In this document: positions 13,595 through 22,094 of the stretch, piece after piece
Layout of the letters: every line of letters starts with the position of its first letter
Position numbering within the stretch: the first letter of the stretch is position 1
Source: a virus
IMG/VR virus record: IMGVR_UViG_3300047440_000020
Coordinates: 1 to 22,399 of that record
Strand: one strand, 5' to 3'
Length of the DNA stretch: 22,399 nt
Notes under the pieces: generated by a model
The model's database searches: none
Told to the model about the DNA's origin: nothing
What the model saw: the letters and a program-made list of their open reading frames with translations, nothing else
Translations under genes and position numbers: made by a program

Positions 13595-15612
13595 TGCCAG
13601 ATCAACTATTCGAGCTTACCTCACAGCCGGGTGTCCGGCGAGATGGCACTTCTCTGGACTCCGATTACTACAACGATTGCGTATGGGTCCGGTGGCAGCG
13701 TCAGCGTCCCATGAAAATGGGCGGGTATAGAGCAATGAGTACGTTGGCGAATGGTCCGATTCGGTCACTTATGGTCGATAGTCGGAACGGCATCAACTCG
13801 GTGCACGCATTCAGTCAATGGGGCGTGCAACGCCTCCAGTTCAGCCCGACAGGTGCTGGCGGCAATCTGGATGACCGTACACCAGCTACTTTCACGCCTG
13901 ACGATCGTCTCACGTGGACGCATGCCGTGATGACAAGCTCTACTGGTGGGTCGTACTCGGCCTTACTGGCAGCATCGTCTCCTGACTTGATGATGATTGA
14001 CAATGACGAAGCAGGCTACGTTTACTCTGGTAACGTGGCCGATTCGTCTGTGCTGGTCCCTGTCAGTGACACAATCGGGCCACTCCGCGTATCAGGTGGT
14101 GTGACAGTCCTACAGCCATTTGCTGTGGTGTTCGGATCCAACGGGCTGATCAAGAACAGCAAAGAGAATGATTTCTCACCGTCTGGCTGGGATCCGACTG
14201 TCTCTGGTACGTTTGCTAATGAGGCAAATGTCGCAGGCACCAAGTTCGTTGCGGGCCATCCTGTGCGCGGTGGGTCTCAGGCTCCTGCTGGATTGTTTTG
14301 GGCCATTGATGCTCTTGTTCGGATGAGCTTCGTTGGGCCACCGAATATGTGGCAGTATGATACGCTGAGCCAACCTACGTCGATCTTGTCCAAGAAAGGC
14401 ATCGTTGAGCACGATGGCAAGTTCTTCTGGCCGGGAACAGATCGTTTCCTCTTTTACAACGGAGTTGTTCAAGAGCTTCCGAATCAGATGAACTCGAACT
14501 GGTTTTTCGAGAACATCAACTTCAACAATCGTAACAAAGTGTGGGGCACGAAGATCCCACGCTGGGGCGAAATCTGGTGGTTCTATCCGCGTGGTGACTC
14601 CACCGAGTGTGACAATGCCGTGATCTTCAACTACTTGGAGAACACTTGGTACGATGCTGTAAAAGAGCGTTCTGCCGGTGGGCATGTGCAGCTCTTTCCA
14701 TTTCCGATTTGGGGTGGCCGGGAGGACCGCTTTAACTCAACGGTTTTAACGATCGGGTTCATTCGCAATACGAGTGCGCAAACGGCGCTTGGAAATGCGA
14801 CTCTCACCTTTGCGGCTACCACCGGGGTCGCGAATAACATGCTGGTTTTTGGTGCTGGCATACCTGCTGGTGCGAAGGTGAGCAGCTTCACTGGAACGAC
14901 AGTTGTGCTTTCGGCGGCGACGACTGCTATTGTGCCGACTGGAACTCCGATCACTTTCTCTTCGATGACCTCGCCATTTCTGCGCGGGGATATAGCTACG
15001 GGGGCATCCTCGGGCACGACTGGCACTGTGGTAAGAGCCGATTACATTCACTTGAACCTCACGAAAATTACGCTTGGAGTTAACAACGGACTAGCTACTC
15101 CGTTTTGGCCGAATACGGATCACCCGTCCACGAATGAGCAAATTACCGGCCCGCATGGTGCTGTTGCTACAAGCATGCAAGTTTCCTACGGACAGGAAAT
15201 CGATACGATTTATCAGCACGAGACTGGCAAGAACAAGGTGATTGGTCAAGAAGTGCAAGCTATCGAAGCGTCGTTTACATCGAAAGATTTTGGCTTTGCA
15301 GTTGGTCAGCCGTTCGCTGACTCTCCCGTGACAATGGATGTGACGACACGGTTTGTACGCATCGAGCCTGACTTCAACCAAGTTGGACCGCTGACTCTGA
15401 CTGTGCAAGGCCGCTCCTTCCCGAAGGGCGAGCTTGAAGAGATTAACAATTACGAAATATCAGAAGATTCCAAATTTGAAGATATTCGTGATTCGCAAGC
15501 ACGAATTTTACGTGTCAAAATCACATCGAATACTCGTGGCGGTGATTTCATGGAGGGTAAAGTGATGATAACTCTCCAACCCGGTGACGAAAGATCGGAA
15601 GAAATTACATGA
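13594..15612 (+). CDS. Tail nozzle-like protein (P22 gp10 / tail tubular B type) with inserted repeat-like domain
   Basis: A 672-residue protein starting in a TAATG overlap with the adaptor. The pattern of a beta-propeller-like protein is clear: QPGVRRDGTSLDSDYYNDCV at the start, RWQRQRPMKMGGYRAMSTL, FWPGTDRFLFYNG, PRWGEIWWFYPRGDSTECDN and VIFNYLENTWYD. These recur in nozzle or packaged-DNA-stabilisation proteins of short-tailed phages. Residues about 389-455 interrupt the propeller with a Thr/Ala/Val-rich segment (LGNATLTFAATTGVANNMLV, GAGIPAGAKVSS, TTVVLSAATTAIVPTGTPIT) typical of small Ig-like domains in phage and bacterial surface proteins. The nozzle forms the tail channel under the adaptors. 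The stop overlaps the next start as ATGA. Confidence 0.75.
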   Translation: MPDQLFELTSQPGVRRDGTSLDSDYYNDCVWVRWQRQRPMKMGGYRAMSTLANGPIRSLMVDSRNGINSVHAFSQWGVQRLQFSPTGAGGNLDDRTPATFTPDDRLTWTHAVMTSSTGGSYSALLAASSPDLMMIDNDEAGYVYSGNVADSSVLVPVSDTIGPLRVSGGVTVLQPFAVVFGSNGLIKNSKENDFSPSGWDPTVSGTFANEANVAGTKFVAGHPVRGGSQAPAGLFWAIDALVRMSFVGPPNMWQYDTLSQPTSILSKKGIVEHDGKFFWPGTDRFLFYNGVVQELPNQMNSNWFFENINFNNRNKVWGTKIPRWGEIWWFYPRGDSTECDNAVIFNYLENTWYDAVKERSAGGHVQLFPFPIWGGREDRFNSTVLTIGFIRNTSAQTALGNATLTFAATTGVANNMLVFGAGIPAGAKVSSFTGTTVVLSAATTAIVPTGTPITFSSMTSPFLRGDIATGASSGTTGTVVRADYIHLNLTKITLGVNNGLATPFWPNTDHPSTNEQITGPHGAVATSMQVSYGQEIDTIYQHETGKNKVIGQEVQAIEASFTSKDFGFAVGQPFADSPVTMDVTTRFVRIEPDFNQVGPLTLTVQGRSFPKGELEEINNYEISEDSKFEDIRDSQARILRVKITSNTRGGDFMEGKVMITLQPGDERSEEIT

Positions 15613-15839
15613 TCCGTCTTTTCATTCCTGCGCCACAGGGGATAGAATTCACCGAATGGGGCACACTAGTTGCGGAACAGCTAGCAGCTTACGGTGTTCA
15701 AGCCCCTGCAAACAACGATGCGTGGATTGAGTGGGGTTCCAATCTCCTGCATGAACCGCAACTCGGATTAGCACCAGCTCCACAGGGCTTTGGCGACTGG
15801 CGTGATTGGGCGTCCAGTTTCAGATCTACATTCGGATAG
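15609..15839 (+). CDS. Small phage protein, unknown function
   Basis: A 76-residue protein beginning in an ATGA overlap with the nozzle gene, so translation is probably coupled. It is moderately acidic and rich in Trp and Ala, with two similar pieces, WIEWGSNLLHEPQ and FGDWRDWASSF. It has no cysteine, membrane segment or signal. Short proteins ending in a 'W.DWA..' pattern are common at this place between nozzle and internal virion genes in podovirus-like phages, in my recollection, but their function is unknown to me. It stops 8 bases before the next ATG. Confidence 0.7.
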   Translation: MIRLFIPAPQGIEFTEWGTLVAEQLAAYGVQAPANNDAWIEWGSNLLHEPQLGLAPAPQGFGDWRDWASSFRSTFG

Positions 15840-15847
15840 GAGCTATC

Positions 15848-17050
15848 ATGGGCTGGCTTGACGGTGACATCAATCTCGGGGATTACGATTGGGGTGGCAG
15901 CGGTGGCACCTCTATCGGTGATATTCCCACCGGTGGCTATGCTCAACCAGATGTGAGCTGGGGCTACGGGAACACGCCTGATTGGGCGCCAACTGTCACC
16001 GATTACGGTGATCAGACCGTCAATGACATCAACTACAATCCGACATTCCCGGATATGACTGGTGGAGGCGGAGGCGGCGCACTAAGTTTTACGCAGCCAC
16101 AACAAAGCGCCATCGGTCAACAGACTCTGCAGAGCAATGACGCATACAACCCTGGATCGCCGAGTGCCAAAGAGATTGCAGAAGCTGGCGGAAAAGAACC
16201 GGGCCTGATGGACAAGGTTGTCAAGCAGGGCAAAGGCTTGCTGCTTGACAAGGAAGGTGAGCTTGACCTCAGTAAGATGGTCAAGTTGATTTCGACGCTT
16301 GGTGGCGTGTACGGAGCTTACAGTCAATCCAAAAAGGCGCCAGCCACGTCTCCGGGGGCCATGACCCCTCAACAGCTGCAAGCACAACTTGTCCAGAACA
16401 AAAGCAATGATTGGACACCTCAACAAGCTGTGTGGGCGAACAGATTTTTCCAGACTCCGAATGCGCGAAGCCAAGGCCAAGCTCCGCAGCTTGCACGTGC
16501 TGGCGAAGGTGGAATCAAAAGCATTATGCCGTCTCGTGGCTACGCAGCGGGTGGCACTGTCGGCGGTCAAGATATCACCGATTTGATTGAAGCTTTGCAA
16601 GGACAGGCTGGCGGTGATGGTGTCATCCCCACAGTGGCGTTGGCTCAACTTCTCGGCTTGCCCGAAGCCACGCCACGCGTTCGCGTGCACGGCGGCAATG
16701 ACATGGCGGAAGGCGGTGAGATTGAATCACCAATGGAAGATCAAGCAGAGGGTGGCGTTGAGGAACCTACGGGGCCTCTGAGCCACGGCGACTTTGGCCT
16801 TGTAGCAGGAGCTGGTGATGGTCAAAGTGACAGTGTACCGATTAACGCCGCCGCTGGTGAGTACGTTTTCGATGCGGAAACAGTTTCGATGCTTGGGAAT
16901 GGAAGCAACGAAGCTGGTGCCCAGATTCTCGATCAGTGGCGTGAATTCCTTCGTGAGCACAAGAGGGACGCCCCACCGGGAGAGATTGGCCCCCCGAGCA
17001 AAGATCCGAATGAGTACCTTCCGGAGATTCCGGATACAGGAGAGCAGTAA
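15848..17050 (+). CDS. Phage virion-associated protein, probable internal/ejection component
   Basis: A 400-residue protein. ATG 15848 is chosen over upstream in-frame codons because TAGGAGC (15837-15843) precedes it by 4 bases. Residues 1-80 are Gly/Asp/Tyr-rich and disordered, with a poly-Gly run (TGGGGGGAL). Residues about 110-160 form a helical patch (GLMDKVVKQGKGLLLDKEGE, LSKMVKLISTLGGVYGAY). Residues about 325-385 carry a familiar phage module: GDGQSDSVPINAAAGEYVFD, AETVSMLGNGSNEAGAQILD and QWREFLREHKR. This C-terminal module occurs widely in phage structural operons, but its role is not known to me. The tail of the gene overlaps the next start as TAATG. Its place at the head of the ejection-protein series suggests an internal or tail-associated virion protein. 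Confidence 0.68.
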   Translation: MGWLDGDINLGDYDWGGSGGTSIGDIPTGGYAQPDVSWGYGNTPDWAPTVTDYGDQTVNDINYNPTFPDMTGGGGGGALSFTQPQQSAIGQQTLQSNDAYNPGSPSAKEIAEAGGKEPGLMDKVVKQGKGLLLDKEGELDLSKMVKLISTLGGVYGAYSQSKKAPATSPGAMTPQQLQAQLVQNKSNDWTPQQAVWANRFFQTPNARSQGQAPQLARAGEGGIKSIMPSRGYAAGGTVGGQDITDLIEALQGQAGGDGVIPTVALAQLLGLPEATPRVRVHGGNDMAEGGEIESPMEDQAEGGVEEPTGPLSHGDFGLVAGAGDGQSDSVPINAAAGEYVFDAETVSMLGNGSNEAGAQILDQWREFLREHKRDAPPGEIGPPSKDPNEYLPEIPDTGEQ

Positions 17051-18051
17051 TGGGAGCTCTTGACTTTCTAACCTCGCCAACAGCACCGGCGACAGGCACC
17101 TCTACGACCGCCAGCCAGTCTGGCGTGCCGGATTGGTACTCCGATTACATCCGGGGGATTGCAGGCAAGGGTGTCGAGCTGGCTGGCAACGCCCAAGAGG
17201 GACAGATCCCACAGCAATCCATTGCAGGATTCACGCCAGATCAGGTGGCCGCCTTTCAGCAGGTCCGAGACAATCAGGGGGCGTGGAAACCTGGATTGGA
17301 GCAGGCTGGTCAGACTGTCCAAGGTGCTATCGGTTCTGCCCAGCAAGCTGGACAGCAGGCCAATGCGGCAGTTGCTGGCCCATCACAGAACTGGACCGAT
17401 CCGGGTACGCAGTCGGCGTACATGAGCCCGTACACAAGCTCTGTGGTGAACGAGATCGCCAGGCTGGGCAATCAGAACTTCAACGAGAACATCATGCCGC
17501 AAATCAATGCGTCCATGATTGGCTCGGGCCAGTTCGGGTCTACACGGAATGCTGCCAATCTCGGGAACGCGGCTACTCAAGCCCAGCAGAACATCACGGG
17601 TCAGCAGGCGTCCGCATTGGAGTCCGGGTACAGTACGGCAGGCAACCTATTCAATCAAGACGCTGCACGGCAGCAACAACAGCAGCAGATGCAAGGGCAG
17701 ACGGCCCTCGGTGCTGGTCAGCTTGCAGCCACCACAGGGCTCCAAGGTGGTCAGCAGCAAGGTGCCTTGGCTCAGGCCGGGTCGGCGTTGGGCATGCAAG
17801 ATGCACAAGGCATGCAAGCCATCGGCCAACAACAGCAACAGCTGCAACAGACCGGATTGGATACGGATTACAACAACCTTGTTGCTCAACAGCAATACGG
17901 TTGGAACAACCTCAACAATCTGAACACCATCGTTCGCGGTGCACAGCTGCCTACTTCCCAAACGTCGATGACGCAAGGGCCGCTGTCACGTACGCAAGGT
18001 GCGTCGCCGTTGGCACAACTCGCGAGTGGCTACACACAGCTTGCTCAATGA
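17050..18051 (+). CDS. Gln/Ala-rich internal virion-like protein
   Basis: A 333-residue protein starting in a TAATG overlap with AGGAGAG at 17038-17044. The composition is dominated by Gln, Ala, Gly and Asn, with few charges and no cysteine. Recognisable pieces are VPDWYSDYIRGIAGKGVELA near the start, the central AYMSPYTSSVVNEIARLGNQ, NFNENIMPQINASMIGSGQF and GSTRNAANLGNAATQAQQNI, then a Q-rich helical stretch (about residues 208-285, with QQQQQQMQGQT). The central block is one I have seen in internal or ejection proteins of short-tailed phages. These proteins are packed inside the head and cross the host envelope ahead of the DNA. A virion assignment is likely; the precise role is not. Confidence 0.68.
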   Translation: MGALDFLTSPTAPATGTSTTASQSGVPDWYSDYIRGIAGKGVELAGNAQEGQIPQQSIAGFTPDQVAAFQQVRDNQGAWKPGLEQAGQTVQGAIGSAQQAGQQANAAVAGPSQNWTDPGTQSAYMSPYTSSVVNEIARLGNQNFNENIMPQINASMIGSGQFGSTRNAANLGNAATQAQQNITGQQASALESGYSTAGNLFNQDAARQQQQQQMQGQTALGAGQLAATTGLQGGQQQGALAQAGSALGMQDAQGMQAIGQQQQQLQQTGLDTDYNNLVAQQQYGWNNLNNLNTIVRGAQLPTSQTSMTQGPLSRTQGASPLAQLASGYTQLAQ

Positions 18052-18059
18052 GGTAGCAT

Positions 18060-19847
18060 ATGGTTAAGCAAGTCAAAGGCCCTCTGACGCTGGGAGACGA
18101 AGCGAAGGATATCGATTACAACCAGCAGATGAAAGATCTGATGGGTCAGTTAGTCGATACTCCAGAGCAAGTCGAAAAGAACGAGCTTCTTGCTTGGGGC
18201 GGCGGACTGACCGATCCCTCCGGTCAAGGTAAACTTGGCGATGCCGTTATCAATGCTGGTGCCACGCAATCCAAGTACCGGCAGAAAGACAAGGAGCTGC
18301 GGACGCAGTACATTCCGTTGATTATGAGTGCACTGGCCCAGCAAGCCCAAGCTCAAGCTCTGCAAGCTGGTTCTGGTGAAAGCTTAAGCACCATGACACC
18401 AGAGCGTGCCTTGCAACTGGAGCAGGTGAACAAGGGCACTTGGGATGCTTGGAAGAACGTGAACTACGGTGAGAACGCGGCCGAAGGCTCGTTTCGCCAG
18501 AAGTGGAATCCTGCTACCGGGAAACTGGAGTGGGAGCGTTACATGCCAAAAGCAGGTGGCCCAACGCAAGATGTCACGCCACAAGGTGATGTTACTGGTG
18601 TGCGTAATATTCCCGGCACAGCTACAGCCTCTGCTCAATCGGCCGGAGCGGCTGCGTTTGGTAAAGGCGCTGGTGAAAACCTTGTCAGCACGACTCCAGT
18701 GTTTTCTGGTGGCGCCAAAGGTGTTGCGCCAAGCAGTGTCGTCAACCCGATCGACATCCAAAAGGGCCTGCAAGCTTTTGAAACTCAACCCCGGGCTGGG
18801 AACCCCTCCCCGGGCGGGCCTGTACCACCCCAAGGGCCACCGGCAGGAGGGGGCACCACGGGGCCGGTAGGTGGCCCCATGCCGGTGATTCAACCCGGCC
18901 CAACCCCGGCGACACCCCTGGCGGGCGCACAACAGGCACTCCGGTCACGTAGCGGTGCTCCACCGGTAATGGATGTGCTTGCTGGTCGTGCAACCGATTC
19001 GTCACAGAACGCTCAAATGCGTGGTGCTTGGGAAGGCACGCCTGAACAGATCGAAGCTACGATGGCTCGTTTCCCACCTCAAATCCGGGAACAGATGCGT
19101 GCGTCCTACGCCAATCAGTTGACAGGCAAGAACCCGGCAAAGGATATGAGTTTCACGCCGAACTACGTTGCGGGCAACGAAAAAGATGTCGTGCCCGAAG
19201 CCCCTGTGGGAACAGCTCCTCCTGCCACACCAGCTGGTGGCGGTGTGCCTGGATTCATTCAACAAGAGGCATCCTTCGGTCAAGCGCAACAAGCCAAGAA
19301 CATTGAGCAGGGTAATGTTCAGTTCATGGATACACTCAAGGAGATGAATAAGGCTGCTGAAAGCTTTCCAGAAAGAGAAGTTGCGCTTAATCAAATGAAG
19401 GGCGCTTTCAAGGCTATCGGTGAGACTGGTCCGGGTACTTCAGCTTTCAGAAAAGGCGTAGCAACTCTGTTGAGTGCAGCTGGTGTACCAGAGAGTGAAG
19501 ACTTGTTGACGCACTATCAATTGGCAGAGCAAGCCATCAAGATGGGTGTCAATAAAGAAATCATGGCTGACAAGGGCGTTGCTACCAGCAGCGATGAACG
19601 CCGGCACGAAGCTGCCAGTAACAGCTTGATCGGTACGCCGCAGTACAATGCTTATATCCTTGACATGAAGAGAGCACTGCTGGATCGTGATAAGGATAAG
19701 CAAGCTTTCTTCAATGAATTCTATCCGAAAGCCAAAAAGACGGACAATGGTGATTTGATGCAAGTTCAAGAGCTTTGGCAGCAAAACCAGCCGTCGATTT
19801 ATAACTATCCCTACATGAAGAAATGGCGGGAGAAGTATGGCAACTGA
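18060..19847 (+). CDS. Probable internal virion (ejection) protein with Pro/Gly linker
   Basis: A 595-residue protein with GAGGTAG before ATG 18060. The N-terminal half (residues 1-160) is helical, including QYIPLIMSALAQQAQAQALQ and LEWERYMPKAGG. Residues 242-287 are a Pro/Gly-rich, notably GC-rich linker (NPSPGGPVPPQGPPAGGG). Residues about 300-595 are helical and charged again, with AFRKGVATLLSAAGVPESED and a C-terminal DMKRALLDRDKDKQAFFNEF. No membrane helix, signal or enzyme motif was found. By order and composition it is the third of four successive large proteins of the ejection type. The linker splits it into two probable domains that could fold separately. The stop lies inside the next gene, an 11-base overlap. 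Confidence 0.65.
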   Translation: MVKQVKGPLTLGDEAKDIDYNQQMKDLMGQLVDTPEQVEKNELLAWGGGLTDPSGQGKLGDAVINAGATQSKYRQKDKELRTQYIPLIMSALAQQAQAQALQAGSGESLSTMTPERALQLEQVNKGTWDAWKNVNYGENAAEGSFRQKWNPATGKLEWERYMPKAGGPTQDVTPQGDVTGVRNIPGTATASAQSAGAAAFGKGAGENLVSTTPVFSGGAKGVAPSSVVNPIDIQKGLQAFETQPRAGNPSPGGPVPPQGPPAGGGTTGPVGGPMPVIQPGPTPATPLAGAQQALRSRSGAPPVMDVLAGRATDSSQNAQMRGAWEGTPEQIEATMARFPPQIREQMRASYANQLTGKNPAKDMSFTPNYVAGNEKDVVPEAPVGTAPPATPAGGGVPGFIQQEASFGQAQQAKNIEQGNVQFMDTLKEMNKAAESFPEREVALNQMKGAFKAIGETGPGTSAFRKGVATLLSAAGVPESEDLLTHYQLAEQAIKMGVNKEIMADKGVATSSDERRHEAASNSLIGTPQYNAYILDMKRALLDRDKDKQAFFNEFYPKAKKTDNGDLMQVQELWQQNQPSIYNYPYMKKWREKYGN

Positions 19848-21774
19848 TCTCAACGATTCGGCCAGAGAATTTTTCGCGAAGCGTGGACATCCGTCTCCGG
19901 AAAATCCGCGAGGTGGTGCAAGTCAGATTCCTGGATTAACTCTTGCAGACGAAGCAGCGGCGTTTAATGAACGCCGCATGAAAGCACGTGCAGCCGGTAC
20001 AAGCTTGGAAGCCAAGGCACGTCCTCCGGAAACGCCACTATCTGATTTCAAGGGTCAGACACTCCAGTTTGCGACGCCGTGGAAGACGTACGATACAGGC
20101 TTTGAACTCAATCCCGGTACAGCAAAAAGCTTGGCTCAGTCTGGTTCTGGTTTTCAGGATATGATCCTTGGTGCCAAACAGCTGGCAGGAAGAGCTGGTA
20201 CCAAGGAGCAGTCCGAAGCACTGGCCGACGAAAAACGTAAGCTCGATGATCCACTGAATCGTGGAGTCATGGGCACGATTAACAACATGATCCCCAAGGT
20301 CATGGTAGGGTCACTTGCGCCTCAATCTGTCCTAGGATCTCCAGTTGCCACAGGGATTGGCATGGGGGCGGCCCAAGGTGCCATTGAGCCTGTTGCTACT
20401 GGCGAAAGTCGGATGGGCAATATCGCCATTGGCGGTGCAGCCGGTGCGTTCGTTCCACAAGCTGTCAAGTCGGCTAACAAGATCGCGCAAACGTCCGATC
20501 CAATCATGGGTCCGCTGGCACAGGAAGCTGCTCGTCGTGGCTTCCCGATGGGCCTAGCTGACACGGCAGAGCCCGGCTTCGCTACCTCGTTCCGTAATGT
20601 TGGCCGCTATGTGCCTCTGTTCAAGCAGCAGATCGAGAAGTGGGACGCAAAACGTCAGGAGCTTTTCAACCGGCAGATCGGTGATGTAATTGGTCTTGAT
20701 GGGAAACCACTCACCAGCACCAATGTCACGGCACGCCATGACGAGCTTAAGAAAGCGGTCGAAGATACATGGAAATCACAACCGCTTATCGTTACCAGAA
20801 CGATGAGTCAACAGCTTGACGCTTTGCGTGCAAAGGCAGATAAATTCGCACCGAATGTAGCTGCTGCAATTCACAGTCGCATTGACTCACTTGAGGGCAG
20901 AATGACCAACAGGGCCGGTGTCGATCCAGTATCTGGTCTTCCATTCACTCAAAGATCTATCGACGGGGAAGTCGCGCATAACCTGCAAGATGGATGGCGC
21001 CTAGAGAGTCGTAACACGAAAGATGTTGATCAACACCAAGTACAACCTCTGTTACAAGAGTTGCGTGGTATCGTAACAGGCACGTTTGAGAGCCAGTTAC
21101 CACAGGCTCAGCGGGAAGCCTTGACCACGGCCAACACGCAACTCGGTGCAGCGAAAGCCATTATCCCATCGACTGTCAAATCAGAAACTGGACAAGCTCA
21201 ACGTACAATCGATGAGATGACGCCGAACGACCTGTCTCAGTCGATCGCCAAATACTACGGCAAAGACTCAAAAGATTCGCCGTACGGGCAACTAGGAAAC
21301 ATCGGTCAGCAAATCATTAAAGACACCTCGACCCGTAACCGCAGCTTGTTGGCTAACACTGGCCCGGTAGTCGGCAGTCTCACCGGTGGAGCCGGTGCTG
21401 GTGCTTTGGTTGGAAACACGATGGGAGCTATATCCGATCCAGGTGTCTTCAATATCGGTGCATCATTAGCCGCCGGGTTGGCAGGTGCTGGTGGAATCGG
21501 TGGCGGTATTGGTTCACTGATGGCCTCACCGGGTTTCCGCAAGCTCATGACCGAGGAACCGAAGACGTTCGGTGAGGACATGGCTCGTCGGATGGGAAAA
21601 AGTGCTATGGTGCAGGGACCACTCGCTTTACAGGAGCGGTACGATACAAGCCGACAGCTTGGAACGGAAAAAGAGCCCGAGCCGCCACGCGTCGATATAC
21701 GTGGCACTCGAGAGAACATGACTCCGGAAGAAGCGGAGTTCTACAGGAAGATTCTAGGAGAACCTACTCAGTAG
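19837..21774 (+). CDS. Probable internal virion (ejection) protein with Gly/Ala-rich hydrophobic segments
   Basis: A 645-residue protein that starts inside the previous gene, with CGGGAGAAG before ATG 19837. Two Gly/Ala-rich hydrophobic stretches stand out: residues about 154-208 (VMVGSLAPQSVLGSPVATGI, AIGGAAGAFVPQAV) and 504-562 (VVGSLTGGAGAGALVGNTMG, IGASLAAGLAGAGGIGGGIG). Both are suited to membrane insertion. Between them is a long helical, charged region (IEKWDAKRQELFNRQIGDVI, LDALRAKADKFAPNVAAAIH). Similar layouts are found in ejection proteins of short-tailed phages such as P22 gp16-type proteins, which help form the channel through the host envelope. No lysozyme or transglycosylase motif was seen. 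The C-terminus overlaps a minus-strand gene tail to tail by 11 bases. It ends the rightward operon in this window. Confidence 0.68.
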   Translation: MATDLNDSAREFFAKRGHPSPENPRGGASQIPGLTLADEAAAFNERRMKARAAGTSLEAKARPPETPLSDFKGQTLQFATPWKTYDTGFELNPGTAKSLAQSGSGFQDMILGAKQLAGRAGTKEQSEALADEKRKLDDPLNRGVMGTINNMIPKVMVGSLAPQSVLGSPVATGIGMGAAQGAIEPVATGESRMGNIAIGGAAGAFVPQAVKSANKIAQTSDPIMGPLAQEAARRGFPMGLADTAEPGFATSFRNVGRYVPLFKQQIEKWDAKRQELFNRQIGDVIGLDGKPLTSTNVTARHDELKKAVEDTWKSQPLIVTRTMSQQLDALRAKADKFAPNVAAAIHSRIDSLEGRMTNRAGVDPVSGLPFTQRSIDGEVAHNLQDGWRLESRNTKDVDQHQVQPLLQELRGIVTGTFESQLPQAQREALTTANTQLGAAKAIIPSTVKSETGQAQRTIDEMTPNDLSQSIAKYYGKDSKDSPYGQLGNIGQQIIKDTSTRNRSLLANTGPVVGSLTGGAGAGALVGNTMGAISDPGVFNIGASLAAGLAGAGGIGGGIGSLMASPGFRKLMTEEPKTFGEDMARRMGKSAMVQGPLALQERYDTSRQLGTEKEPEPPRVDIRGTRENMTPEEAEFYRKILGEPTQ

Positions 21775-22060
21775 CGTTCTGGACGTAACGAATCAGATTT
21801 CGCACGCCTCGTCTCTTCACTTCGGGGGTCGTATGACGTACACGCCAGAGCCCCGTACCGGGCCAGAAGTCGATGATTAACTTCGGCTCAGCATACTGAA
21901 TTAGAAGATGGGCACCGCTGTTGAGTGTGACAAACGGTATCTTGTAATCTTCTAACATACGAGTTGAGCCTTGGCGATTGGCTTCGCGTTTGGCTTTACT
22001 CTGGACAGCCAGGGCCTTGTAGAGTGCCCCAACGTCATCATCGTCGATTTGATCAGTCAT
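21764..22060 (-). CDS. Conserved phage protein with WPGTGLW motif, unknown function
   Basis: A 98-residue minus-strand protein with its start placed at the ATG whose complement is 22058-22060. An in-frame ATG at 22156 would add 32 Arg/Pro/Ser-rich residues that overlap the neighbouring gene and look non-native. Residues 1-35 are charged and helical (DDDDVGALYKALAVQSKAKR). The rest contains IPFVTLNSGAHLLIQY, IIDFWPGTGLWRVRH and RRGVRNLIRYV. The combination of 'GAHL', 'DFWPGTGLW' and 'RGVRNLI' recurs, in my memory, in small proteins of many phages of Gram-negative bacteria, without an assigned function. A compact beta-hairpin nucleic-acid-binding fold is one guess. A hairpin lies directly before the start (22069-22090), and no strong ribosome binding site was found. 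Confidence 0.72.
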   Translation of the reverse strand: MTDQIDDDDVGALYKALAVQSKAKREANRQGSTRMLEDYKIPFVTLNSGAHLLIQYAEPKLIIDFWPGTGLWRVRHTTPEVKRRGVRNLIRYVQNATE

Positions 22061-22068
22061 AAGCGGAA

Positions 22069-22090
22069 AGGGTGCCCCTGTGGGCACCCT
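22069..22090 (-). terminator. Perfect 9-pair hairpin between the two minus-strand genes
   Basis: AGGGTGCCC (22069-22077) and GGGCACCCT (22082-22090) pair perfectly around a 4-base loop. Read on the minus strand it lies 4 bases beyond the end of the secreted-protein gene and is followed by TTTCC, only a weak T run, so termination may be partial. It also ends 8 bases before the start of the next minus-strand gene, where it may affect translation. A bidirectional role for rightward transcripts is possible. Confidence 0.55.
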
Positions 22091-22094
22091 CTTA

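Noticed and set aside
21849-21866. GC-rich palindrome after the last rightward gene as its terminator
   Set aside because: The stem is only four pairs, has no T run, and lies inside the minus-strand coding region.
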